40,730 nt of DNA, taken from NCBI GenBank assembly GCA_030765455.1, contig JAVCCM010000175.1, positions 1 through 40,730 on the forward strand, in the 5' to 3' direction. Positions 16,765 to 24,292 of the stretch are shown piece by piece. The notes under the pieces were generated by a model. It was not told where the DNA came from. It made no database searches and worked only from the letters and a program-made list of their open reading frames with translations. This stretch comes from Candidatus Electryonea clarkiae (lineage in GTDB: Bacteria > Electryoneota > Electryoneia > Electryoneales > Electryoneaceae). Positions within the stretch are counted from its first letter, which is position 1; the number at the start of each line of letters is the position of its first letter. The position numbers and the translations under genes were made by a program.

Positions 16765-18021
16765 ATGAAAAAGGATACATTTCCAAATACATACAGGAAA
16801 ACAGTCACCGACAAGGGCATCCGGGTAGTAACAGAACATATGGACAATGTCCGGTCAGTGGCGGTTGGTATCTGGTTTGTTACCGGGTCGCGTGACGAAA
16901 CGGAAGAGCAAAACGGGATCAGCCATTTCCTTGAACACATGATGTTCAAGGGAACAGAAAAACGCAGCGCTCTCAGGATTGCCAGGGAAATTGAGCAGGT
17001 CGGTGGACATTTGAATGCTTTCACATCAAAGGAATTGACAGCATACTATGCCAACCTCCTCGACGAAAGGCTTCCTCTTGCGATTGACGTTCTCGCCGAT
17101 ATGGCAAGCAATTCGAAATTTGTTGAAAAAGAGATCAAGCGAGAGCAGGGGGTTGTCCTGGAAGAAATTGCTACAAGCCAGGATACACCAGATGATGTTG
17201 TAATGGAAGATTTTACTACATCTCTTTTCCCCGGTGACAGCCTTGGAAGAGCAATTCTGGGTGCACCGGAAACAGTGTCTTCATTCAGCCGCAAGGACGT
17301 AACCAGTTATTGGAATGATCATTATACATGTGATAAGGCGGTAGTGACCGCTGCCGGTAATGTGGATCATGATAAGCTTGTGAAGCTTGTTGATCGAAAA
17401 CTATTGCTTCCGGATTCAAACAACCTGAAACGTAAACCTTTCAATGGCGTACCTGCATTAACGGAGAATTTCACACGTCGTAAGGACATCATGCAGGCTC
17501 ACTTCTGTCTCGGTACCAGGGGTATCAGGTATGATGATCCGAGGCGCTATGCTTTTTTCCTGATGAACACCGTTCTTGGATCGGGGATGTCGTCAAGATT
17601 GTTTCAGAGAATCCGCGAAAAGAATGGTCTGGCATACAGTATATTTTCTTTTCATGAGGCTTATACTGACAATGGACTTTTTGCTATTTATGCTGCAACA
17701 GAAGAAAAATATGTCAGTAAAGCGGAGAAACTGGCACTCAAAGAAATTGATAAACTTATCAATATCCCCCTGAGCACCACGGAACTGAAACGAGTGAAAA
17801 CCCAGTTAAAGGGTGGTCTGATGCTTGGTCTTGAAAGCTCAGCCGGTAGAATGCATCGATTGGCAAGAGGTGAAATCTATATGGGACAGCAGATACCTCT
17901 TGATGAATTGATCGAAAGAATTGATGCTGTGACTACAAAAGATATTCAACAAATTGCGAGTGATTTGTTTGGTTCCGGATTTTTTGCTGCTTATCTTCTT
18001 CCTGAAAACCAGAGGCATTGA
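16765..18021 (+). CDS. M16-family zinc metallopeptidase (processing-peptidase-like)
   Basis: The 418-residue product is a pitrilysin/M16B peptidase like the PqqL/YmxG and mitochondrial processing-peptidase beta families. The inverted zinc motif HFLEH sits at 54-58 with the distal ligand Glu134, about 76 residues on as usual. Also visible are the AFTSKELTAYYANLL segment, the C-terminal R/Y-pair region (GLAYSIFSFHEAYTDNGLFAIYAAT) and KTQLKGGLMLGLESS. There is no signal peptide, so it is likely cytoplasmic. The order pnp-M16 is frequent (ymxG next to pnp in Bacillus). It lies behind the pnp terminator, so it probably has its own promoter. Confidence 0.92.
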   Translation: MKKDTFPNTYRKTVTDKGIRVVTEHMDNVRSVAVGIWFVTGSRDETEEQNGISHFLEHMMFKGTEKRSALRIAREIEQVGGHLNAFTSKELTAYYANLLDERLPLAIDVLADMASNSKFVEKEIKREQGVVLEEIATSQDTPDDVVMEDFTTSLFPGDSLGRAILGAPETVSSFSRKDVTSYWNDHYTCDKAVVTAAGNVDHDKLVKLVDRKLLLPDSNNLKRKPFNGVPALTENFTRRKDIMQAHFCLGTRGIRYDDPRRYAFFLMNTVLGSGMSSRLFQRIREKNGLAYSIFSFHEAYTDNGLFAIYAATEEKYVSKAEKLALKEIDKLINIPLSTTELKRVKTQLKGGLMLGLESSAGRMHRLARGEIYMGQQIPLDELIERIDAVTTKDIQQIASDLFGSGFFAAYLLPENQRH

Positions 18022-18099
18022 TAACATTTATTGACGGCTGGGAAACAACACCGTAAAAGAAAGATAATACACGATATAATTTGCAAGGGGGTAGAGACC

Positions 18100-19296
18100 T
18101 TGTCGAAACACAATCCTGTTCAACCTGCTTTGAGAACCGAGAATATCCGTTATGCGGTTCGAGATATTGTCGTATTGGCTAATGAAGTTGCCAGTACCGG
18201 CAAGCAGATGTTATATCTTAACATTGGCGATCCCAATCAATATGATTTTCAAACACCTGATCATATTATCGAATCAACTTATCAGGCGATGCGCGATAAT
18301 TACAACGGTTACTCGCCATCTTCAGGTATTAAACCCGCCGTTGAGGCTATTGAGCGAGAGGCGGAACGCAAAGGGATTGAAAATATTCGTGATATTTTTG
18401 TCACGACCGGTGCGAGTGAGGCAATCGAGATATGCCTTACAGCCCTGGTAAATGATGGTGAAAATGTCCTGACTCCTTCCCCCGGATATCCACTTTATAC
18501 CGCTGTGCTCGCCAAACTCGGTGTAATTGAAAATCCATATTACCTTGATGAGTCTAATGGTTGGCAGCCTGATTTAGCAGATATCAGGAATAAGGTCAAC
18601 GACAAAACCAGGGCGATTGTATTGATTAATCCCAATAACCCCACCGGCTCTAATTGTTCAGAGGAATTGATCAGGGGGCTTATTGAGATCGCCAGGGAAA
18701 ACGACATTGTCATTTTCTCCGATGAGATATATGATAAGCTGTTGTTTGATAATGTAGGACATACATCGACAGCCTCTCTCGACAAAGATGCTCCCATAAT
18801 TACGTTCAACGGATTGTCAAAAAACTACCTCGGACCCGGACTCAGGATAGGATGGGGAATAGTCAGCGGTGATTTATCGCTGATGGAGGACTATATAGAG
18901 GCAATTAATAAGATTCTTAGAGCCAGGTTATGCGCCAATCATCCTTTACAATATTCGATACAACCGGCGTTAGAGGGCGATCAGTCACATCTGGGTGAAA
19001 TGGTAGAAAAACTAACGCGTCGAAGAGACCTCACTGTCGAAATGATGAACGATATTGATGGGATCAGTTGTGTTAAACCCAATGGCGCTTTTTATGCATT
19101 TCCAAAAATCGATGTTGACATTGAAGATGATGAATGGGTAAAGGGGTTGATCAAAGAGACAGGGGTAGTTGTCGTTCCGGGTAGTGGATTTGGACAAGTT
19201 CCCGGTACAAAGCATTTCCGAATTGTTTATCTGCCTCCTGAAGATATCCTCGAGAAGGCTTACAAGGCAATTGGGAAATACATGAAAAGATTTTAA
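18100..19296 (+). CDS. Class I/II aminotransferase, AlaA-like
   Basis: The 398-residue PLP enzyme starts at TTG 18100, supported by AAGGGGGT just upstream. The longer reading from 18031 adds 23 unrelated residues. Motifs: LYLNIGDPNQYDFQTPDHI substrate segment, NGYSPSSGI, TTGASEAIE, NPNNPTGSNCS, SDEIYDKLLF, and the PLP lysine in NGLSKNYLGPGLRIGW (Lys241). The pattern fits glutamate-pyruvate (alanine) aminotransferases of the AlaA/AlaT type; aspartate aminotransferase activity cannot be excluded. It follows the M16 gene by 78 bases and may be co-transcribed. Confidence 0.88.
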   Translation: MSKHNPVQPALRTENIRYAVRDIVVLANEVASTGKQMLYLNIGDPNQYDFQTPDHIIESTYQAMRDNYNGYSPSSGIKPAVEAIEREAERKGIENIRDIFVTTGASEAIEICLTALVNDGENVLTPSPGYPLYTAVLAKLGVIENPYYLDESNGWQPDLADIRNKVNDKTRAIVLINPNNPTGSNCSEELIRGLIEIARENDIVIFSDEIYDKLLFDNVGHTSTASLDKDAPIITFNGLSKNYLGPGLRIGWGIVSGDLSLMEDYIEAINKILRARLCANHPLQYSIQPALEGDQSHLGEMVEKLTRRRDLTVEMMNDIDGISCVKPNGAFYAFPKIDVDIEDDEWVKGLIKETGVVVVPGSGFGQVPGTKHFRIVYLPPEDILEKAYKAIGKYMKRF

Positions 19297-19321
19297 TTAG
19301 CGATACGGAAGCTAAATAAAA

Positions 19322-19543
19322 TTATATGGATTCGTTTGTTTTAATGGTTATTGTATAGATAAAACCGTATTTCCATTCACCGGTTCTTTCGCCGCCCTTG
19401 AATCCTGAAATACGTTTTAACATTTCCCAGTTACGAGCTTCTCGTTCGTTCTCAAATGGATCCATCAGCTCCCAATCCTCGGGGTTACCGTGCAGTTCTT
19501 TTCTTTTTTCAGGATCATCAGTAAGACCGACATATTGTGCCAT
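19322..19543 (-). CDS. Miniature GIY-YIG-related protein
   Basis: The 73-residue product begins MAQYVGLTDDPEKRKELHGNPEDWEL, which resembles the YVG-x-T-x(2)-P-x-R-R-x-x-x-H part of GIY-YIG nuclease domains. It continues with FENEREARNWEMLKRISGFKGG and ends GEWKYGFIYTITI. The N-terminal GIY strand is missing, or replaced by the C-terminal YGFIYTI strand in a possible circular rearrangement. Similar tiny proteins with the HGNP and W-Y-G-x-x-Y-T motifs occur in other bacteria (recollection). It is oriented against its neighbours, with GAGAGGG ahead of the ATG. Nuclease activity is unproven. Confidence 0.65.
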   Translation of the reverse strand: MAQYVGLTDDPEKRKELHGNPEDWELMDPFENEREARNWEMLKRISGFKGGERTGEWKYGFIYTITIKTNESI

Positions 19544-19757
19544 TGTACTGCCCTCTCAAGTGTCAGGAATGGTTGGGCAATCGTAATCGACGAATGCCCG
19601 ATGAGTAAACCATATTATTATATGCATTGCACCAAGCAGATTTCAAGGCTCGGAGGATAAAACTGTCGGATTTTTGTCATAGTTTACCGTCAGACTTTAT
19701 TTGGCTCGCACCATCATTTCATCGAAATTGAGCTGCTTCCACCTACAAAGAGACAAC

Positions 19758-20201
19758 ATGAAAGTTTCAATTTTAAATTTAGATTTGGATAATACTGATC
19801 TTGTACTGCCGCGTGCCATGTCTCCCGGAGCGGCAGGTATGGATGTTTTTGCCGCAGTGAATCAAGAAACAGTTTTACACACTGGAGATACACTTGCAGT
19901 GCCAACAGGTTTTGCGGTTGCCGTTCCTGAAGGATACGAATTGCAGGTTCGTCCAAGGAGCGGTCTTGCCTTGAAAAATGGAATTATTATCCCGAACAGT
20001 CCCGGAACAATCGACTCCGATTACAGGGGCGAAGTAAAAATCATCCTCAGCAATATCTCAAAAAAGCCATTTCCCATCAAACGTGGCGACCGGATAGCAC
20101 AACTTGTTTTATGCCCGGTTATGACGGTGGAATGGGACCTATGTGAGGAGCTTCCGGAAACTGAAAGAGGTTCAGGTGGATTCGGGCATACAGGCGTCTG
20201 A
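19758..20201 (+). CDS. dut: dUTP diphosphatase
   Basis: dUTPase hydrolyses dUTP to dUMP and keeps uracil out of DNA. The ATG at 19758 gives a 147-residue trimeric-type enzyme; an upstream start at 19701 adds 19 unrelated residues. All five motifs are visible: AAGMDVFA, RPRSGLAL, NSPGTIDSDYRGEVKII, RGDRIAQLV and ERGSGGFGHTG. Its 3' end overlaps the deacetylase gene in another frame, so the two are coupled. The 214 bases ahead of it (19544-19757) hold no recognisable gene or strong signal. Confidence 0.95.
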   Translation: MKVSILNLDLDNTDLVLPRAMSPGAAGMDVFAAVNQETVLHTGDTLAVPTGFAVAVPEGYELQVRPRSGLALKNGIIIPNSPGTIDSDYRGEVKIILSNISKKPFPIKRGDRIAQLVLCPVMTVEWDLCEELPETERGSGGFGHTGV

Positions 20202-21027
20202 AAAAATATTCCCTCCAGTCTTGCTTTATCATAAGGTAACATCGGTGCCGGAGCTTGGGATTACACGCACCACATCCGCCGGTTTTCGCAGGCAAATGCA
20301 ATTTCTATTGGAGAAGGGATATAAACTTCATTCTCTTTCCGGGTTGGCTGACATCTCAGAAGAAGCATCAGACGAACCCAATTCATCTATAAAACACATC
20401 GGGTTGACATTTGATGATGCATATTCAAGTGTTTATAAGAATGCTTTTGATGTATTGTCGGAATTTGGTTTCAGCGCAACTGTTTTTGTACCGGTGAATT
20501 ATATTGGCAGGCGAAACGATTGGGATCCGGGCAGATTCATGATGAAATTCGACCACATGGGAAAGGGTGAGCTGAAAGAGTGGATTAGCGCCGGAAATGA
20601 GGTTGGATGCCATAGTGCCAGTCATCAGCATCTCAGCCTGGTTTCAAAAATGGACAGGTATTCCGAAATTGAAGGTGCAGGCAGACGGCTTGAGGATTTG
20701 ACAGGCTCAAAAGTGAACTGGTTTGCTCCTCCTTTTGGCTGGTATGACAGGCATGTTCTGGATACTGTTCAGGAAGCAGGTTATTACGGTACAGCAATAT
20801 TAAGAAAGCGAAAAACTACTGTCTGTCCCCCGGAATTGACCCTTTTAGAACGTAGGACAGTGTATCTTGCCGATTCATTTTCTATGCTGCAGGCGAAAAT
20901 CGACTCTGGTTCTTCACTATATAATATTGAACAAATCCGCCTTGGTTTAATCCAGGCTGGAAGCTGGGGGACAGTGGCTGTTCAGGCGCTTAAACAACAA
21001 AAAGAGAAACTGTATAAATCCGGTTGA
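20176..21027 (+). CDS. NodB-type polysaccharide deacetylase
   Basis: The protein is a member of the carbohydrate esterase 4 family, which removes acetyl groups from chitin-like, peptidoglycan or exopolysaccharide substrates. The GTG at 20176 has AAAGAGG 5 bases upstream; an in-frame GTG at 20143 is the alternative. The 283-residue product shows the LTFDDAY motif with Asp80/Asp81, the metal-binding HSASHQH (His146, His150) and FAPPFGWYD. It begins PPVLLYHKV, as in many CE4 enzymes. No signal peptide is visible, which is odd for a cell-surface enzyme and may point to a cytoplasmic or lipid-linked substrate. It overlaps dut by 26 bases. Confidence 0.88.
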   Translation: MDSGIQASEKIFPPVLLYHKVTSVPELGITRTTSAGFRRQMQFLLEKGYKLHSLSGLADISEEASDEPNSSIKHIGLTFDDAYSSVYKNAFDVLSEFGFSATVFVPVNYIGRRNDWDPGRFMMKFDHMGKGELKEWISAGNEVGCHSASHQHLSLVSKMDRYSEIEGAGRRLEDLTGSKVNWFAPPFGWYDRHVLDTVQEAGYYGTAILRKRKTTVCPPELTLLERRTVYLADSFSMLQAKIDSGSSLYNIEQIRLGLIQAGSWGTVAVQALKQQKEKLYKSG

Positions 21028-21115
21028 TCTCACTATTTAAATACAATACTTTGAAGTAAATTCTTACCGATAAGCAAAGTTGCTTTTCAAAATACCGGCT
21101 GAGTTGGGTAAATAT

Positions 21116-21475
21116 ATGCAAAAACTTTATTACAGTATTACAGAAGTGAGCAAGATGCTGGGTTTGGCTTCCCATGTATTTCGTTACTGGGAGACAGAAT
21201 TTACAGAGCTGAAACCCAAAAAGAGTCGAGCCGGCAGCCGTATGTACCGCGACAAGGATATAGATTTACTCAAAGAAATCCAGAAATTACTTCATACTGA
21301 CAGGTTTACAATTGAGGGCGCACGAAGAGAACTTCCGAATCGTCTGCAAAAGGAAAACATGCAAATTGAGGATAAGGATATAAAAACACCGGCAAAGAAT
21401 TCAGAATCAAAATTGAATGTTCCCATTGAAGAAATAAGAAAAGAGCTGAAGGAAATCCTGCAATTATTGGGTTAA
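21116..21475 (+). CDS. MerR-family transcriptional regulator
   Basis: The 119-residue product carries a complete MerR helix-turn-helix plus wing: YYSITEVSKMLGLASHVFRYWETEF, then KKSRAGSRMYRDKDIDLLKEIQKLL and FTIEGARREL. The C-terminal part (about 80-119) is a short charged helix that could be the dimerisation coiled coil. No metal-binding cysteines are present, so metal sensing is unlikely. This type is widespread as a single-copy small regulator in FCB-group genomes; its targets are unknown. The ATG at 21116 is preferred to a TTG at 21080. Confidence 0.87.
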   Translation: MQKLYYSITEVSKMLGLASHVFRYWETEFTELKPKKSRAGSRMYRDKDIDLLKEIQKLLHTDRFTIEGARRELPNRLQKENMQIEDKDIKTPAKNSESKLNVPIEEIRKELKEILQLLG

Positions 21476-21526
21476 TGTAATCAGGAATGATTTCTAATAT
21501 TATAGAAGTGAAGACAAATTTTTGTG

Positions 21527-21560
21527 AAGAGACAAATTCTTATATTTGTCTCTTTCTCTT
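21527..21560 (+). terminator. Terminator between the convergent merR-like gene and small membrane-protein gene
   Basis: AAGAGACAAAT (21527-21537) pairs perfectly with ATTTGTCTCTT (21544-21554) around a 6-base loop, followed by a T-rich tail (TCTCTTTAT). It lies between two genes that converge and could serve both. Confidence 0.7.
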
Positions 21561-21573
21561 TATACCATTATTA

Positions 21574-21882
21574 TCAATATGGGATAAATGTCGCATGACT
21601 TTCATCTAAGTTTTGCAGCCAGTAAAATAATGGCAATACGTTTTGCTGCTTTTTGGGGGCGTCCATGATTGTTTCCTGCATATCTTCAAGCTTATCCATT
21701 TTTCTCTTTGCATTATATAAATAATTATCAAATAAGCCAAAAGCATTACCAATCAACATTACAACCAGTGCTGCCAAGAGTGAGAAGATAACAACCGTAA
21801 CCATCTGGCGACTACCCTTGCTCTTAAAGATTTTACGAAACAACCTCCTTATTAAAGATCGACGGTATCTCTTCTTCTTCAA
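21574..21882 (-). CDS. Small single-pass membrane protein of unknown function
   Basis: The 102-residue product starts at TTG 21882 with an excellent GGAGGAA ribosome binding site. The N-terminus is highly basic (MKKKRYRRSLIRRLFRKIFKSKGSR), followed by one transmembrane helix (about 27-48, VTVVIFSLLAALVVMLIGNAF) and then a charged helical stretch (AKRKMDKLEDMQETI) that may form a coiled coil. The layout recalls DivIC/FtsL-like bitopic proteins, but no sequence motif supports that. It converges on the merR-like gene. Confidence 0.6.
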   Translation of the reverse strand: MKKKRYRRSLIRRLFRKIFKSKGSRQMVTVVIFSLLAALVVMLIGNAFGLFDNYLYNAKRKMDKLEDMQETIMDAPKKQQNVLPLFYWLQNLDESHATFIPY

Positions 21883-22059
21883 GGTTCCTCCGGAATTCTA
21901 CGTTTAAGACCAAACAAAAATCAGGATTTAATTAGTTCCAAAAATTTAAGTGAATATAGCTTGATGACGACTGCAAGGCAATTGACAACTCAAATTCTGT
22001 GAATTATTTCTCGTTAGCGGAGAAGGGAATTATTAGGATACGATGCTGTCATGGGAGTA

Positions 22060-22120
22060 AAAAATTGCCCGGATTGGCTTTGCAGAGCTTTGTTACACTG
22101 CGGTTCTGTCCAATCCGGGC
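22060..22120 (-). terminator. Long-loop terminator or small structured RNA behind ppiD
   Basis: On the minus strand GCCCGGATTGG (22120-22110) pairs perfectly with CCAATCCGGGC (22077-22067), followed by AATTTTTTAC. The loop is 32 bases, long for a terminator, and contains an inner GCAG/CTGC pairing. It lies 75 bases behind the ppiD-like stop codon. It probably ends that transcript; the structured loop could also be part of a small RNA. The rest of 21883-22194 holds nothing recognisable. Confidence 0.65.
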
Positions 22121-22194
22121 TAATAAACTTCTGATGTTTGATTTTACGGAATAAAGAACTTTTGTCTCTTCATTCTCAGTATCAAAGGTAAATA

Positions 22195-24006
22195 TTAATA
22201 TTGTGTATAATACAGATATCTGAAATCTTCTATTTTCGCTTTATCTTTCACTATTACCAACCAGGCATCATAAGCGTCCTGCTGACGAGTTCGAAGCATC
22301 TCACCCATCTTTGCTTCTTTCTGACTTTCCCAGAGATCCATATTGGGTTGTTGCAAACTGTCAAGCTGGGCGATGATATAGCCTTTCTTTCCTTTGAAAG
22401 GCTTGGAAATTTTACCGGGTTCAAGCTTAAATACTGTCTGGGTAAAATCATAATCACGCCCAATTCCTGAAACAAATTCATCGACTTTAAAGGGACGGCG
22501 GCTTTTCTTCACCTCTTCGTCTATCGCTAATGCACCGGCTTCAAGATCGTTATGTTCGAGTACAAATTCGTATGCTTTCTGTATCTTCTTTTCCGCCAGT
22601 TCGAACTGGTATTCTTTCAGCAATTCCCTGAAAAGTTTCGAACGTACTTCTTCGAGGGGTCTGTAATGTTCCTTTTCGACCGATATGACCCTCATTACTA
22701 CAAAACCTTTACCAAAATTATAAACCGGGCTTACATCGCCAACCGGTCTAATAAAAAGGAATTCCGTTGCTGCAAGGTTTTGTCCAAGTTTTGGAATGAA
22801 ACCGGAATTACTGATTTTTTCCAAAGTATCAATTTTGACTTTATATACTTTTGCCGCTGTTTCGAAATCGCTTTCGTCAGCTTCTTCACGGAATCCTTCG
22901 ACTCCGTTTTTTATGTTGTCAAGTGTTTGAGTGCTGCGTTCAATTTTTACGAGGATGTGCCTTGCTTTGACCTCGAGATCATCACCGGATCCCTTTCGAT
23001 CATCAACCCTTATCAAATGAAAACCAAACTGAGATTGTACCGGACCAACCATCTTGCCCGGCTCAGTATTAAATGCTGCCTCCTCAAATTCCTTGACCAT
23101 TTTTCCAGCCCCGAACCAACCAAGATCGCCGCCTTCTGAGGCTGAGGCGTCTTCGCTGTATTCACGGGCAATTTCCTCAAAATCAGCGCCGCGTTCAATC
23201 CTGTCCTTAATGTCGAGGATCAGTTCAGATGCATCCATAGAATCATCACTCGATGGTGAATCTTCAAAGAGCACGTATTGAATAGTCCGGGTTTCTTCTG
23301 TAAGGAAATCCTCTTTTTGTTCTTTGTATGCATTATTAATATCATCTTCAGAAACTACTGAAGAATCGGCGTCAAGCTTCTTTGCGTTCACCACGATATA
23401 GGATGCATCGGCTAAGGTATTATCACGGATAAATGCTTCTTTTGCTTCTTCTTCCGATACATGCACAACTGAGGAGAGTCTTTGAATTATCTTCTGTTGT
23501 TCAAGTTGCTGCCGGGTATTCTGCTCAAGCATAATTACCTGGGATTCATAGATGGGATCAAGGAGAAATTGCTCATAAATATACTGGTTGAAATTCCCCA
23601 TGCTATCCTGAAAAACAGGGTTTTGCCTGATGGCGGGTAACGGGTAATTCTTGACTGCAAAAGCAACTTCCTTGTCGCTGACAATGATTCCGGCTTTAGT
23701 ACGGTATTTCTCCAGCAGAATTTCAGTTACCAGTCCATCCCATACTTCCTGTCGGATTTGCTTGGTAGTATTCTCGTTAAGAGGCTGCTCAGAATTTTGT
23801 CTCTCATAATTGAAACGATTATCAATTATGTTTTCGTAATATTCACGCTCAATTTTGACGCCATCTACCTTTCCGATAACGCCCGGCTCATATTTGCCTT
23901 TGAAACCGCCCATTCCCCAACTGAAAACAATTGTTATTACAAAAGCGACTACCAGGATCATCATAATTACTGCCATCCGTTGTCGCAGTGCTGTCATCAT
24001 TCCCAT
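22195..24006 (-). CDS. ppiD: PpiD/SurA-type periplasmic peptidyl-prolyl isomerase
   Basis: The 603-residue product is an inner-membrane-anchored periplasmic foldase. It has a short N-terminus, one transmembrane helix (about 11-31, MAVIMMILVVAFVITIVFSW), then a SurA_N-like chaperone region with the VIGKVDGVKIEREYYENII start typical of PpiD. A parvulin-type rotamase domain follows (about 225-345), with the EDASASEGGDLGWFGAGKMVKEFEEAAF and QSQFGFHLIRVDDR motifs. A second, degenerate parvulin-like domain begins at KARHILVKIE. It likely helps outer-membrane and secreted proteins leave the Sec channel, which fits the barrel and secreted proteins encoded nearby. Confidence 0.93.
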   Translation of the reverse strand: MGMMTALRQRMAVIMMILVVAFVITIVFSWGMGGFKGKYEPGVIGKVDGVKIEREYYENIIDNRFNYERQNSEQPLNENTTKQIRQEVWDGLVTEILLEKYRTKAGIIVSDKEVAFAVKNYPLPAIRQNPVFQDSMGNFNQYIYEQFLLDPIYESQVIMLEQNTRQQLEQQKIIQRLSSVVHVSEEEAKEAFIRDNTLADASYIVVNAKKLDADSSVVSEDDINNAYKEQKEDFLTEETRTIQYVLFEDSPSSDDSMDASELILDIKDRIERGADFEEIAREYSEDASASEGGDLGWFGAGKMVKEFEEAAFNTEPGKMVGPVQSQFGFHLIRVDDRKGSGDDLEVKARHILVKIERSTQTLDNIKNGVEGFREEADESDFETAAKVYKVKIDTLEKISNSGFIPKLGQNLAATEFLFIRPVGDVSPVYNFGKGFVVMRVISVEKEHYRPLEEVRSKLFRELLKEYQFELAEKKIQKAYEFVLEHNDLEAGALAIDEEVKKSRRPFKVDEFVSGIGRDYDFTQTVFKLEPGKISKPFKGKKGYIIAQLDSLQQPNMDLWESQKEAKMGEMLRTRQQDAYDAWLVIVKDKAKIEDFRYLYYTQY

Positions 24007-24229
24007 GACAGGATTTCCTTATAAGGTTTTTGTTCGTATCTCTCGAGAATTATATAGCTCAGTAATATAGAAGTGCGTTAATCGAGGTGCAAGTGAGGTA
24101 TTGTTGACATTGAGCCTTTTTACATCATCTAAGGTTTTTCAAAGCAGAGATTTTACTTTACAAAGTTGATATTCCGTTATTGAGTATTCTCATTAATCTG
24201 AAGATATATTGGTTCAAAAGGAGGTGGTA

Positions 24230-24292
24230 ATGATCTGCAGGGACGCTGAATACGGATGGATAATTTGTACGCTCCAATATACCAATATCTAA
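24230..24292 (+). CDS. Possible 20-residue peptide with a strong ribosome binding site
   Basis: An ATG at 24230 sits 5 bases behind AAAAGGAGG, one of the strongest ribosome binding sites in the window. It opens a 20-codon ORF (MICRDAEYGWIICTLQYTNI) ending in TAA at 24292. The ORF overlaps the 3' end of the convergent kinase-like lipoprotein gene by 4 bases. No family is recognised. It could be a real small peptide or a leader peptide, or the site could be chance. The rest of 24007-24288 shows no gene. Confidence 0.3.
   Translation: MICRDAEYGWIICTLQYTNI

Noticed and set aside
22552..23139. 195-codon plus-strand ORF
   Set aside because: It lies wholly antisense to the ppiD-like gene, whose domains are clear; the translation is Phe/Tyr-rich and without a family.
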